64,000 nt of DNA from JBBDWJ01 sp963824095. Its GTDB lineage: Bacteria > Acidobacteriota > Terriglobia > Bryobacterales > UBA6623. This document shows positions 42,535-52,064 of this stretch, piece by piece. The DNA lies in NCBI GenBank assembly GCA_963824095.1, contig CAWGNS010000009.1, forward strand, positions 558,001-622,000. Direction: 5' to 3'. Numbering within the stretch: the stretch's first letter is position 1; the number at the start of each line of letters is the position of its first letter. The notes under the pieces were generated by a model, which worked only from the letters and a program-made list of their open reading frames with translations, searched no databases and was not told the DNA's origin. The position numbers and the translations under genes were made by a program.

Positions 42535-43635
42535 ATGCTGAAACAGCTCAAATTGCTGACCCTCCAGGCGGCCGACACGCTGGGGCTGAGCTCGCTGCTG
42601 GCCCGCAGCCATTGGCGCCAGAGCCGTCTGCTGATCCTGTGCTACCACGGCGTCTCGCTCGACGACGAGCACCTTTGGAACCCGGCCCTCTACGTCACGC
42701 CGGGCCTATTGCGCGAGCGGCTCAGCCTGCTGCGCCGCGCCGGCTGCAGCGTGCTGCCGCTGGCCGAAGCCTTGCGGCGGCTCTACGCAAGCAGTCTGCC
42801 GCCGCGCAGCGTCGCGCTGACTTTCGACGACGGCACCTATGACTTCTATCGCGAGGCGTTTGGGATCCTCAACGAATACCGCTTCCCGGCGACGCTCTAC
42901 CTGACGACTTCCTATTGCGAATACAATCGCCCGGTCTTCGACCTGATGAGCGGCTATCTGCTGTGGAAGGCGCGCGGCCGTACCCTGAAGCTGCCCGAGG
43001 TCTTTGCGGAGCCGCTCGAGCTCGACGCCCCCGGCCGAGCCCAGGCCGAGCGCGCGCTCAAGGCGCACGTGCGGCGGCGCAGCTACAGCGAGCCCCAGAA
43101 GGACGAGCTGCTGGCTTCGCTGGCGGAAGCGCTGGCGATCGACTATGGGGCGCTCTGCGCCAAGCGCCTGCTGCACCTGGTGAATCCGGCCGAAGCGCGC
43201 GAGCTGGCCGACGGCGGCGTCGATCTGCAGCTCCACACCCACAACCACCGCATCTCGCTGCGCCAGGACCGTTTCACGCGCGAGATCGCCGAAAACCGCA
43301 GCCGCATCGAGCCGCTCGCCGAGCGCCCCCTGCGGCACTTCTGCTATCCCTCGGGCTACTACAAGCCGGAGTTTCTGCCGTGGCTGCGCGCGGCGGGAGT
43401 CGACTCGGCGACGACCTGCGAACCGGGTCTCGCCTCGCGGGCCAGCGATCCCCTGCTGCTGCCGCGGCTGGTCGACAGCACGGCGCTGACCCGCACCGAG
43501 TTTGCGGGCTGGGTCAGTGGCATCGCCGCCTTGCTGCCGCGGCGGCCCAGCGAAGTCAACGAAGGCCATCTGATGCAACTGATGGACGACGAGCTCGATC
43601 CGCTTTGGCTCGACCGGCTGCAAGGGGCGGCTTGA
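42535..43635 (+). CDS. Polysaccharide deacetylase (NodB-like, carbohydrate esterase 4)
   Basis: 366 residues. NodB domain motif 1 VALTFDDGTYDF (both Asp), the metal histidines in LHTHNHRISL (motif 2), FCYPSGYYKPE (motif 3), and a long insertion between motifs 1 and 2 (about 125-215). An initial YHGVSLDDEHLWNP is typical of this subfamily, which deacetylates exopolysaccharide intermediates in the cytosol or periplasm. No signal peptide is evident from MLKQLKLLTLQAADTLG. A TTG at 42526 is in frame but ATG 42535 is preferred. The long opposite-strand frame is a shadow. Confidence 0.9.
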   Translation: MLKQLKLLTLQAADTLGLSSLLARSHWRQSRLLILCYHGVSLDDEHLWNPALYVTPGLLRERLSLLRRAGCSVLPLAEALRRLYASSLPPRSVALTFDDGTYDFYREAFGILNEYRFPATLYLTTSYCEYNRPVFDLMSGYLLWKARGRTLKLPEVFAEPLELDAPGRAQAERALKAHVRRRSYSEPQKDELLASLAEALAIDYGALCAKRLLHLVNPAEARELADGGVDLQLHTHNHRISLRQDRFTREIAENRSRIEPLAERPLRHFCYPSGYYKPEFLPWLRAAGVDSATTCEPGLASRASDPLLLPRLVDSTALTRTEFAGWVSGIAALLPRRPSEVNEGHLMQLMDDELDPLWLDRLQGAA

Positions 43636-44188
43636 CGGGCATTGCCGAAGAGTGGCGCAGGGCTCCGGCCTGCGAATTTTCCCCGAAGTCGAGTTTCTGC
43701 TGGGGCGCGGCGTACTCGCCGTGGAACCCGCTGGTTTGATGGGAAGAAAAAACGCCGCTTGCGGGGGACTTGCGGCGCTTCGCCGCGGCTTCGTGCTGCT
43801 TCGGCCCGCCGGCTCACGCCTGCGGCTCTGTTTTTTGGGCTCGTTGGTTGGTTGGGTTTCGCCTTGCCGATGGCTTGACACGCCACTCAGAGCCGCGGGC
43901 GTCAGCCCGCGTTGCGAAGCGAGGCGTGCTCCAGAAGCAGCTTAACGACGGATAAGGCCGGGGCGGGTTCACAGCGCGGGCTCACGCCCGCAGCTCTGAG
44001 TGGTGGCATACGACGCCGCAGCCGCTCACATGCCAAACTGCCCAGACGTTCAGTTGCCCAGATGTTCAGTGGCCAGAGGCTTGCGCCACACGCGAGGCGA
44101 AGGCGAGGTGTCAACACGGCCACCGAGGTGTCCCGAGAGAGACACTTCGCCGCGAACGCCTTTGCGCGCGTCGCGTATAGTGGGGAAC
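43636..44188. repeat. Gene-free stretch with family B fragment and a family E cluster
   Basis: A family B arm at 43652-43675, then three family E palindromes (GCCGGCTCACGCCTGCGGCTCT near 43808-43830, AGAGCCGCGGGCGTCAGCCC near 43890, GCGGGCTCACGCCCGC near 43977) in alternating orientation. Ends with the sulfatase promoter. Confidence 0.65.
44176..44181 (+). promoter_or_regulatory. -10 box of the sulfatase gene
   Basis: TATAGT ending seven bases before the ATG at 44189; the gap (GGGGAAC) lacks a normally spaced Shine-Dalgarno. Confidence 0.4.
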
Positions 44189-45649
44189 ATGCCTAGCAAT
44201 ACCCCTCGAACCCCGATGCTTTCGAGCCGCAGACAGTTTCTAGCGACAGCTGCCGCCGGCTTGGCCGCCACGCGCGGTATGCAGGCTTCGCAAGCGGCCG
44301 GGGGCGACAAGCCCCCCAACATCGTCATCGTCTTCCTCGACGACTCGGGGTGGGCGGATTTTCATCCCTTTGGTAAGCCGGTCTATCCTACGCCTAACGT
44401 CGCGGCGCTGGCCGACCGCGGCTGCGCGTTCCATAACTTCTATGTGCCGCAGGCGGTTTGCTCGGCTTCGCGGGCGGCGCTGTTGAGCGGCTGCTTTCCG
44501 GGACGCACCAAGGTGTTTGGCGCGCATGGGCCGGGGGCGCGCGGGCTGGAGCCTTCCTTCGCCACGATGGGCGAAGTGCTCAAGCACCGCGGCTACCGCA
44601 CGGCGATCTTCGGCAAGTGGCACATCGGCGATCAGCCCGAGACGCGGCCCGCCGCGCGCGGCTTCGACGAGTCGTGCGGGCTGATGTACTCCAACGACAT
44701 GTGGGAGTTCCATCCCGAAAATCCCGAGTACTGGGGGCAGCATCCGCTGCAGTTCTGGGAGAACGGCCGGGTGACGATCCCGCACGTGTTGCCCGAGCAC
44801 CAGAAGATGCTGACGACCTGGTACACGCAGCATGCGGTCGATTTCATCCAGCGCAATCGCGAGCAGCCGTTTCTGCTCTATGTGCCGCACTCGATGCCCC
44901 ACGTGCCGCTGTTCGTGCGCGACGAGGACCGCGGCAAATCGGGCACGGGCCTTTACGGCGACGTGATGCTCGAGATCGACTGGTCGGTCGGCGAGATCGC
45001 CAAGGCGCTCAAAGACAACGGCCTGGAGGACAACACGCTGGTCGTGCTCACCTCCGACAACGGCCCCTGGACCTCCTACGGCAATCACTCCGGCAAGACG
45101 CCATTTCGCGAGGCCAAGGCAACCAGCTTCGACGGCGGCACGCGCAGCGCCTGCGTGATGAGCTTTCCGGGGCGCATCAAGGCGGGCACGGTTTCCAGCC
45201 GCACGTTCTGCTCGATCGATCTGCTGCCGACGGTGGCGAAGCTGACCGGCGCGGAGCTGCCGGCGAACCCCATCGACGGGCGCGATGTCTGGGATCTGAT
45301 CGTCGGCACGCCCGGGGCGGTGAATCCGCACCCCTACTATCCGTTCTCGACCAGCACGCGGTTCGAGGCCGTGATGAGCGGCGACGGGCATTGGAACCTG
45401 CAGTTGCCGCACGCTTATCGCCAGCTGGTGAAAGCCGGCAACGACGGCGCCGCCGGCAAGTACACGCAGCGCAAGATCGGCCTCTCGCTGTTCGATATGG
45501 AGAAGGACCCGCTCGAAACCACGGATGTGATCACGGAGAATCCCGAAGTCGCCCAGCGTCTGGAAGGCTTCGCCGAGCAGCACCGCCAGGAGTTTTATCC
45601 GGATCAGCCGAAGACGGGGCCGGAGAAGAAGGAAGGCGCCGGGGGGTAG
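44189..45649 (+). CDS. Sulfatase, Tat-exported arylsulfatase type
   Basis: 486 residues from MPSNTPRTPMLSSRRQFLAT. The leader has twin arginines (SSRRQFLATAAAG), so export is probably by Tat. Alkaline-phosphatase superfamily fold: metal Asp pair D51/D52 in VFLDDSGWAD; the formylglycine site C91-SASR (PQAVCSASRAALLSG) with Ala in place of the more common Pro, still accepted by the motif; GKWHIGD; and TSDNGPW near residue 290. Hydrolyses sulfate esters of polysaccharides or glycolipids after activation by formylglycine-generating enzyme. The remaining motif set and length are normal. No other sulfatase gene nearby. Confidence 0.93.
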   Translation: MPSNTPRTPMLSSRRQFLATAAAGLAATRGMQASQAAGGDKPPNIVIVFLDDSGWADFHPFGKPVYPTPNVAALADRGCAFHNFYVPQAVCSASRAALLSGCFPGRTKVFGAHGPGARGLEPSFATMGEVLKHRGYRTAIFGKWHIGDQPETRPAARGFDESCGLMYSNDMWEFHPENPEYWGQHPLQFWENGRVTIPHVLPEHQKMLTTWYTQHAVDFIQRNREQPFLLYVPHSMPHVPLFVRDEDRGKSGTGLYGDVMLEIDWSVGEIAKALKDNGLEDNTLVVLTSDNGPWTSYGNHSGKTPFREAKATSFDGGTRSACVMSFPGRIKAGTVSSRTFCSIDLLPTVAKLTGAELPANPIDGRDVWDLIVGTPGAVNPHPYYPFSTSTRFEAVMSGDGHWNLQLPHAYRQLVKAGNDGAAGKYTQRKIGLSLFDMEKDPLETTDVITENPEVAQRLEGFAEQHRQEFYPDQPKTGPEKKEGAGG

Positions 45650-46071
45650 GACGGGCGTGGAACAGGCAATCCTGCATGGTCAAGGCCCGATGCACGTCTC
45701 AAGGGGACAGGCACCCTGTTTCGCGGCGTACCAATCGTGTAGACGGTCGAAAGAGTGAAGCGCGAAACTGGGTGACTGTCCGCCTCAGGCACGCAGTGTG
45801 ACCCGCTTTGCCCCGAAGGGGCAAGTCCGGGCTGTGCCCCGGAAGGGGCAACCCAACGAATAGCCCAGGGCTTCAGCCCTGGGAAAACTCCACCAATCCG
45901 ATGAGCCCTGGAACGGGCGATACTTTGCCCCGTGGGCTCGGGAGGGCCTCCGCTTCGCTTCGGCCGACAGGCGAGAGCGCCTGTCTCTACCTTGCTGGTC
46001 CACCCGAAATCCGCACCTTGCCGGGAATTCTTTGCCCTTAGGCTACGTATAGCAGGGTGAGGACAGGCAAA
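45650..46071. repeat. Gene-free stretch with family G variant (45703-45783), family C (45825-45930) and family D (45968-45993)
   Basis: 45703-45783 has the 81-bp length and GGGGACAG.../...GACTGTCC ends of family G but a different centre. Family C follows with CCCAGGGCTTCAGCCCTGGG, then a single family D arm. GTGGAACAGGCAATCCTGC at 45658 recurs at 54672. Confidence 0.7.
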
Positions 46072-46590
46072 ATGACAGCAGTAAGCCTCGCGGCCGGGGC
46101 CGAACCTCCTTTCGTGCCACACATTCCAGGATTTCAGGATCTCTACCAGCGGCACTCCGAGGCCGTTTACCGTACGGCGCTGCGCGTCACCGGCAACGCC
46201 GCCGATGCCGAGGACGTGCTGCAGAACGTGTTCCTGCGCATCCTCGACCGCCAATTGAACGTTGACCCCAACTGGTCGCCCGAGAGTTATCTGCGGCGCG
46301 CGGCGACCAACGCTTCCATCGACCTGCTGCGCCGGCGGACCGCATCGCGCGAAAGCGCCATCGAGGAAGGCCGCGAATACGGCGGCCGCGAAGGCACGGC
46401 GTTGCTCAAGGAACGCCTGCGCCGCTCGCTGGCCAAACTCGCGCCTGCCGACGCCGAACTGTTCGTGCTGTGTTACCTCGAAGGCTATTCCTACGACGAG
46501 TTGGCCAAGCTGTTCGAAGTCGAGCGGGGAACGATCGCCAGCCGATTGTTTCGCACCCGCGCGGCGCTACGGAGCGATTTGAGCAAGTGA
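46072..46590 (+). CDS. Sigma-70 family RNA polymerase sigma factor, ECF type
   Basis: 172 residues. Region 2: FQDLYQRHSEAVYRTALRVT, NAADAEDVLQNVFLRI (contacts core polymerase and -10), SYLRRAATNASIDLLRRR; region 4: LAPADAELFVLCYLEGYSYDELAKLFEVERGTIASRLFRTRAAL (helix-turn-helix for the -35). Cytosolic regulator. The next gene, 13 bp downstream, has an anti-sigma zinc-binding motif and FecR domain, so the two form the usual sigma/regulator pair. GTG at 46057 is an alternative start but lies too close to a TATAGC box (46048-46053). Confidence 0.93.
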   Translation: MTAVSLAAGAEPPFVPHIPGFQDLYQRHSEAVYRTALRVTGNAADAEDVLQNVFLRILDRQLNVDPNWSPESYLRRAATNASIDLLRRRTASRESAIEEGREYGGREGTALLKERLRRSLAKLAPADAELFVLCYLEGYSYDELAKLFEVERGTIASRLFRTRAALRSDLSK

Positions 46591-46603
46591 AGGAACCACA
46601 ACC

Positions 46604-49063
46604 ATGACCGAAGAACGTTTCGATGAGCTGCTCAAGGAATGGCGCGACGAAAACGCGCCGGAGGAACAGGTTGCCGCGGTTCGCGAGCGGGTTTGGCAGC
46701 GCTTGAAGGGCGCCAGTTCGGTGGCCTGCGCGGAGTTGCGGCCGCAGTTTGCGGAGTACCTGGCGGGCCGCCTGAGCGCTTCGCGCCGCCTGCTGCTCGA
46801 CGATCACCTGGGCCGCTGCTCGGAATGCCGCCACGTGCTGTCCGAACTCAAAGGCGAGCGGCGGGTGGTCGAGATGCCGCTCGGCGCAAGCTCGCGCTGG
46901 GCCGGCTGGAGTCGTTGGGCCGTGGCGGCGGGCGTGGTGCTGGCGGCGCTCTATCTGGGGCGCGACCGCATCGATGCGGCGCTGGCGCCGGCGGGACCGC
47001 GCGCCACCGTCGTTTCGGTTGCGGGCGAAGTCTACCGGCTGCCGCAGGGCGCCCTCACACAGGGCGCGAGCATCGACGAAGCCGAGGTCGTGCGCACCGG
47101 CGCCGGGGCGCACCTCGTGCTGGCGTTGGCCGACGGCTCGCAGGTCGAGCTGAACCAGCGCACCGAGCTCGCCCTGCACCAGGCGTGGAGCGGTATGACG
47201 ATCGGGCTTGGCCGCGGCGACATTGTGGTGCAGGCCGCCAAGCAGCGCCGCGGGCATCTGCGCGTCGCCACCCGCGACTCGGTTGCTTCGGTCAAGGGCA
47301 CGATTTTCGCCGTGTCGACCGGAACGGCCGGCTCGGTGGTTTCGGTGGTAGCGGGTTCGGTCGCGGTGGCGCAGCCGCGCGCCCAGGTCGTGTTGACGGC
47401 CGGCCAGCAGGCGGCCAGCAGCCGCGCTCTGCGCGACGTCGCCGTCCGCGACACGATCTCCTGGAGCGACGATGCCGAGAAATACTACAGCATTCTCGCG
47501 GAATTCTCCGGCATCGAAAAACAACTCGCCGCGTCGCCCGGCCCGGCCCCGCGCACCGACAGCGATCTGCTGGGCTACTTGCCGCTGGGCGCGCTCGCCT
47601 ATTTCGCGATTCCGAATCTCGACGGTACCATCCGGCAGGCCCTTTCGCTCGTCGATCAACGCGCCCGGGAAAACCCGCAGCTCGACGAGTGGTGGTCGTC
47701 GGACGACGGCCGCCGCTTCCGCGACAAGCTCGACCGCATCCAAGCGATCACGCCGCTGCTGGGCGACGAGGTCGTCTGCATTCTCGCCGCCGACCCCAGC
47801 GGCGCCCACCACAACATTCCGCTGATTCTGGCGCAGATTCAGCCCGAGCGCCAGGACGAGGTGCCCCAGGCGATCGCGCGGGTCACCGCCGAGCATTCCG
47901 ACTCGATTGCCTACCAGATTCTGGGCGACCTGCTGGTGATGTCGGATTCGCCCGAAGACCTGGTCGCCCTGTTGCCGCAGCTCGGCAGCGGCGCTTCGTC
48001 GCCGTTCGCGTCGGAGTTGCACAGCCGCTATCAGCACGGCGTCAACTGGCTGGCGGCCATCAACGTGGCCGGTTTTGCGCCCAATTTCAAGCTCCAGGAA
48101 GCGCCGCGCGTGCTGGGCATGGAAAACATGAGCTACGTGTTTTTCGAGCAGGGGCCCGGCGGCGTGCGCGACGACATGGACGCCACGGTGATGTTCGACG
48201 GCTCCCGCGTCGGGATCGTCTCGTGGCTGGCGCCTCCCGGTTCGTCCGGCTCGGCCGACTACATCTCCGATCAGGCGGTCGCGGTGGTTTCCGGCTCGAC
48301 GCGCGACCCCCGCCAGGCGCTCGACGAGTTGCTCTCGCTCGCCGGGCAGGATAGCGCTCTGTCCAAGCGGGTCGCGGAGTTCGAGTCCGAGACCGGCGTC
48401 AAGCTTGCCGACGATATCGCTTCGTCGCTGGGAACCGATTTCACCTTCGCCGTGGATCAGCCCTCGCTGCCCACGCCGGGCTGGGTCGCGGTTTTCGAGG
48501 CCGTCAACCCCGGCGCTCTCGACAACGCCGCGCGCCTGCTGGTCGACGCCTACAACCGCCATCTGCCTTCTTCCCAGGCCAACCAGACCCTGACGCTGTC
48601 GCAGGAAACCGTCAACGGCCGCGTCTGGAATGCGATGCAGTCGGCGTCGTCGCCGCTGAAGCTCTACTGGACCTACGACCGCGGCTATCTGATCGCCTCG
48701 ACGGACCGCGCCGTGGCGATGCGCGCCATCGCGGTGCGCGACTCGGGCTCGTCGCTGGTGCGCTCGGCGGCGTTCCAGGACCGCTACCCGGTGACCAGCC
48801 TGCATAATTCCGGCTTCTTCTGGCTGAACACCAACGGTGTGCTGGACGATCTGTCCAGCTACGTCAACAGCCCGGCGTTGCAGCGGCTGGCGGGCAGCCG
48901 CGACCCGGTCCTGGTGGTCGTCGACGGTCAAACGGAACAAATTCACGCCGCCAGTCGTACTCGTTTGACAAGCATGATTCTCGATCTCATGCTGGTTCGA
49001 GGGGCCCCCGGCCTGCACGACCCGGCCGCGAAGACCACGAACAAAGAGCTGCACGCGCTATGA
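46604..49063 (+). CDS. Anti-sigma/FecR-domain transmembrane regulator with large C-terminal extension
   Basis: 819 residues. N-terminal zinc-binding anti-sigma-like motif (H68-x3-C72-x2-C75 in DDHLGRCSECRHVL), one helix (WAVAAGVVLAALYLG, about 105-120), and a FecR domain (VVSVAGEVYRLPQGA, ELNQRTELALHQAWSGMTIGLGRGDIVVQ, RVATRDSVASVKGTIFAVST; about 130-265). The following 550 residues are periplasmic and resemble DUF3352-type proteins (LLGYLPLGALAYFAIPNLDGTI, YDRGYLIASTDRAVAMRA). This is much longer than a standard FecR (about 330). Likely controls the sigma factor in response to an envelope signal sensed by the extension. The 882-codon opposite frame is a shadow. Confidence 0.88.
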   Translation: MTEERFDELLKEWRDENAPEEQVAAVRERVWQRLKGASSVACAELRPQFAEYLAGRLSASRRLLLDDHLGRCSECRHVLSELKGERRVVEMPLGASSRWAGWSRWAVAAGVVLAALYLGRDRIDAALAPAGPRATVVSVAGEVYRLPQGALTQGASIDEAEVVRTGAGAHLVLALADGSQVELNQRTELALHQAWSGMTIGLGRGDIVVQAAKQRRGHLRVATRDSVASVKGTIFAVSTGTAGSVVSVVAGSVAVAQPRAQVVLTAGQQAASSRALRDVAVRDTISWSDDAEKYYSILAEFSGIEKQLAASPGPAPRTDSDLLGYLPLGALAYFAIPNLDGTIRQALSLVDQRARENPQLDEWWSSDDGRRFRDKLDRIQAITPLLGDEVVCILAADPSGAHHNIPLILAQIQPERQDEVPQAIARVTAEHSDSIAYQILGDLLVMSDSPEDLVALLPQLGSGASSPFASELHSRYQHGVNWLAAINVAGFAPNFKLQEAPRVLGMENMSYVFFEQGPGGVRDDMDATVMFDGSRVGIVSWLAPPGSSGSADYISDQAVAVVSGSTRDPRQALDELLSLAGQDSALSKRVAEFESETGVKLADDIASSLGTDFTFAVDQPSLPTPGWVAVFEAVNPGALDNAARLLVDAYNRHLPSSQANQTLTLSQETVNGRVWNAMQSASSPLKLYWTYDRGYLIASTDRAVAMRAIAVRDSGSSLVRSAAFQDRYPVTSLHNSGFFWLNTNGVLDDLSSYVNSPALQRLAGSRDPVLVVVDGQTEQIHAASRTRLTSMILDLMLVRGAPGLHDPAAKTTNKELHAL

Positions 49064-49162
49064 CCGCAGTGGAAACGCGCTATTGCATCGAACTCGACAA
49101 CAGAGCCGCCGGCCTACCAGCCTGCGGAAAAGCTCCAGTCTGGCCCGGCAGTGGTGCCCGAT

Positions 49163-49243
49163 GGGGACAGTCACCGCGTTTCGCGCCTCCATTTTTCAGA
49201 GGGTTACAGGATTCGCAGGGTGCGAAACACGGTGACTGTCCCC
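49163..49243. repeat. 81-bp hairpin element, family G, copy 2
   Basis: Inverse orientation of the 39762-39842 copy. Ends GGGGACAGTCACCGCGTTTC / GTGACTGTCCCC are perfect reverse complements. Lies between the regulator and the ABC operon, so it could also end transcription of the sigma operon. Confidence 0.85.
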
Positions 49244-49298
49244 CTCCGGCAGTCCCTCCGGCACGGCCCGTCCGCCCTTTGGATCCTCTGACGCACAC

Positions 49299-50288
49299 AT
49301 GACACCGGTCATCGAACTCCAGAACCTGCGCGTGCGGCTCGGCCGGCGCGAGATCCTGCGGGGACTCTCCTGCAGCCTGGGCTCGGCTGGCGCCGGCAAG
49401 GCGATCGGCTTGCTGGGCCCCAACGGCGCGGGAAAATCGACGCTCATTCTCACGCTGCTGGGCTTTCACAAACCCTCCGCGGGCGCGGCGCGCATCCTCG
49501 GCCTCGACTGCCACACGCAGTCGCGCCAGGTGAAAGCCCGCGTCGGCTACATGCCCGAAAACGAGGCCTTCGTCGCCAATCAAACCGCGGTCAACTTTCT
49601 GCGGGTGATGGGCGAGCTCTCGGGGCTGCCGCCGCGCGTTGCTCTCGAAAAGGCGCACGAGGTTCTCTTCCACGTGGGGCTCGGCGAGGCGCGCTATCGC
49701 AACCTGGGGACCTATTCGCTCGGCATGAAGCAGATGGCCAAGCTGGCGCAGGCGATCCTGCACGGGCCCGAGCTGGTGATTCTCGACGAGCCGACCAACG
49801 GGCTCGACCCCGCTGCCCGCGCGCGCATGCTGCAGCTCGTTCGAGAAATGAAAGAGCAGCACGGCATGAGCGTGGTGCTGTGCTCGCATCTGCTGCGCGA
49901 CGTCGAGGAAGTCTGCGACGAAGTGGTCATCCTCAAGGACGGGCAACTCGTCCATCAGGCCAACCTCGAGGAAGAGCGCCGCGCCAATCGCCGTTTTGTC
50001 GAGCTCGAAGTTGCCGGCGACGACCGCGCATTCGCCGCCGCGCTGCGCACCCGCGGAGCCGAAGGCGTCAGCGAAGGCGGCGGCCGCTGGCGTATCGTGC
50101 TGCCGCCCGATGTGCAGCTCGACGTGATCTGGCAACTGGTCGCCCGCGAAAATCTCGAGGTGCGCCGGCTGACGCACCGCCGTGACTCGCTCGAAGAGAT
50201 TTTCCTGAAGGCCGTCGGCCACATCGCCCGCACCACGCGCGACGCCGCCGCCGAAGCCGAAGAGGTAACCGCCGATGGCCGTCTATAA
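49299..50288 (+). CDS. ABC transporter ATP-binding protein
   Basis: 329 residues, cytosolic ATPase of the ABC-2/CcmA-like subfamily. Walker A GPNGAGKST (40-48), Q-loop region YMPENEAFV, signature SLGMKQ (variant of LSGGQ), Walker B ELVILDEP, and the switch His in CSHLLRDVEE. A C-terminal 90-residue extension (FVELEVAGDDRAFAAALRTR) is typical of this subfamily. First gene of a four-gene operon; its stop overlaps the start of the next gene by 14 bp. Confidence 0.94.
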   Translation: MTPVIELQNLRVRLGRREILRGLSCSLGSAGAGKAIGLLGPNGAGKSTLILTLLGFHKPSAGAARILGLDCHTQSRQVKARVGYMPENEAFVANQTAVNFLRVMGELSGLPPRVALEKAHEVLFHVGLGEARYRNLGTYSLGMKQMAKLAQAILHGPELVILDEPTNGLDPAARARMLQLVREMKEQHGMSVVLCSHLLRDVEEVCDEVVILKDGQLVHQANLEEERRANRRFVELEVAGDDRAFAAALRTRGAEGVSEGGGRWRIVLPPDVQLDVIWQLVARENLEVRRLTHRRDSLEEIFLKAVGHIARTTRDAAAEAEEVTADGRL

Positions 50289-51135
50289 GCGCGGGTATCA
50301 ACGCTACGCGGGGCCGCTGACCAGCCCCTGGGCCAGGCTCCTGGTGCTGCCGCGCTTCGCTTGGCGGCGGCTTCTCGAGCAGCGGCTGCTGGTGATCCTG
50401 CTGGTGGTGTCGTTGTTCTGGCCGCTGGCCTGCGGCGCCTTCATCTACCTGTCGAATCACGCCGAGCTCTTGCTGGGCCTCAACCCCGAAAACAACCGGC
50501 TGCTGCGCATCGACGGCCAGTTCTTTTACATTTTCATGAGCGTGCAATCGGTGTTTTCGATCATTCTGTCGGCCTTTGCCGGGCCAAGCCTGATCGCGCC
50601 CGACCTCGCCAACGGCGCCCTGCCGCTGTACTTCAGCCGCCCGATGTCGCGCGCCGAATACGTCGCCGCGCGATTGCTGGTGCTCGGCGGTTTGCTTTCG
50701 CCGGTCACCTGGATTCCGGGCGTGCTGCTGTTTTTGATGCAGTCGGCTTTGGCCGGTTGGCCGTGGTTCGCCGCCAACTGGCAGGTGGGCTCGGGCATCT
50801 TCGTGGGCTTCCTGCTGTGGATCGCGTTGGTGAGCTTGGTCGCGCTGGCCAGCTCGGCCTACGTGCGCTGGCGCGTCATCGCCGGCGGCCTGGTGCTTGG
50901 CGTGTTCTTCGTGCTGGCGGGCGTGGCGCAGATCGCTCACGTCGTGCTGCTGGTCGATTGGGTCTGGGTGTTCAATCCGGCGCGCAATGTGTACCAGATC
51001 TGGACAGCCTTACTCGGCGTCGAGCCGCTGGCCGGGCCCGGCCCGGCGGTTTGCCTGCTCGCGCTGGCGGTGCTGGCGGCCGTGCTCGTCCTGGTGCTCG
51101 AGCGCAAGCTGCGGCCCGTGGAGGTGGTGTCGTGA
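50275..51135 (+). CDS. ABC-2 family permease
   Basis: 286 residues with about six helices (LLVILLVVSLFWPLACGAF, SVFSIILSAFAGPSL, LVLGGLLSPVTWIPGVLLFL, GIFVGFLLWIALVSLVALA, VIAGGLVLGVFFVLAGVAQIAHV, LLALAVLAAVLVLVL). The motif LANGALPLYFSRPMSRAEYVAARL is conserved in ABC-2 permeases of copper/Nos-like systems. Starts inside the end of the preceding ATPase gene and ends with GTGTCGTGA, overlapping the GTG of the next. Confidence 0.92.
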   Translation: MAVYKRGYQRYAGPLTSPWARLLVLPRFAWRRLLEQRLLVILLVVSLFWPLACGAFIYLSNHAELLLGLNPENNRLLRIDGQFFYIFMSVQSVFSIILSAFAGPSLIAPDLANGALPLYFSRPMSRAEYVAARLLVLGGLLSPVTWIPGVLLFLMQSALAGWPWFAANWQVGSGIFVGFLLWIALVSLVALASSAYVRWRVIAGGLVLGVFFVLAGVAQIAHVVLLVDWVWVFNPARNVYQIWTALLGVEPLAGPGPAVCLLALAVLAAVLVLVLERKLRPVEVVS

Positions 51136-52064
51136 GCGAGCCGGAAATTCTGCTCGACGAAGTTTCGAAATTCTACGGCGAGGTGCTCGGCGTCAATCGG
51201 GTTTCGCTGCGCATCCCGGCGGGGATTACGAGCCTGGTCGGCCCCAACGGCTCAGGCAAGACGACATTGATGAACCTGATGGCCGGGCTGATTCATCCCG
51301 ACCGCGGCCAGATCACCCTGCGCGGCCTGTCGCCGGGCGACCCCGAGCGGCTGATGCGCATCACCGGCTACGCCACGCAATACGATTCGGCCCCGCGCTC
51401 GACCACCGGCTTCGAGTTCGTCACCACCGGCCTGCTGCTGATGGGCTATACCCGGCTGGAGGCCGGCGAGATGGCCTGGAAGGCGCTCGAGCGCGTCGGC
51501 ATGACCGAAGCCGCCGAGCGCAAGGTCGCCGGTTATTCGAAAGGCATGCGGCAGCGCGTGCGCTTGGCCCAGGCGATCGCGCACGACCCCGAGGTGCTGA
51601 TTCTCGACGAGCCGCTCAACGGCCTCGATCCGCTGATACGCGCCGAAACCATCGCGCTGTTTCACGAGTTCGCCGCGCAGGGCCGCCACGTCATTTTGTC
51701 GAGCCACGTGCTGCAGGAAGTCGACGTGATCTCCGACCGCGTCATCCTGATCGCCAACGGCATGATCATCGCCGAGGGCCACGTGCGCGGCGTGCGCGAC
51801 GAAATCAGCGAGCACCCCAGCCAGTTCGTGATCCGCTGCCGCGACGCCTCGCGCATCGCCTCGCTCTTGTTTGACGAGGACCACGTGACGCAGATCCAGG
51901 TGCACGACGACCGCCTCGGGCTGCTGGTGATGACCCGCAACCGCCAGGAGTTTTCGCGCGCCCTGACGCGCATTTCGCTCGACGGCCACAGCATCGAAAG
52001 CGTCGTCGCCGCCGATGAGAACGTCGATGCGCTGTACAAATATCTGATCGGAGGCGGCGCATGA
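51132..52064 (+). CDS. ABC transporter ATP-binding protein (second)
   Basis: 310 residues from a GTG that overlaps the permease stop by four bases (GTGA). Walker A GPNGSGKTT, Q-loop YATQYDSAPRS, signature YSKGMRQR, Walker B VLILDEP, H-loop SSHVLQEVD. C-terminal extension about 80 residues. Differs clearly from the first ATPase (different signature and Q-loop), so the operon encodes two distinct ATPase/permease pairs rather than a recent duplication. Overlaps the next gene by ATGA at 52061. Confidence 0.93.
   Translation: MSEPEILLDEVSKFYGEVLGVNRVSLRIPAGITSLVGPNGSGKTTLMNLMAGLIHPDRGQITLRGLSPGDPERLMRITGYATQYDSAPRSTTGFEFVTTGLLLMGYTRLEAGEMAWKALERVGMTEAAERKVAGYSKGMRQRVRLAQAIAHDPEVLILDEPLNGLDPLIRAETIALFHEFAAQGRHVILSSHVLQEVDVISDRVILIANGMIIAEGHVRGVRDEISEHPSQFVIRCRDASRIASLLFDEDHVTQIQVHDDRLGLLVMTRNRQEFSRALTRISLDGHSIESVVAADENVDALYKYLIGGGA

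Noticed and set aside
42706..43881. 391-codon minus-strand frame
   Set aside because: Antisense to the polysaccharide deacetylase.
44240..45583. 447-codon minus-strand frame
   Set aside because: Antisense to the sulfatase, which has all family motifs.
46406..49054. 882-codon minus-strand frame
   Set aside because: Antisense to the FecR-type regulator; Arg/His-rich translation without domains, typical of high-GC shadow frames.
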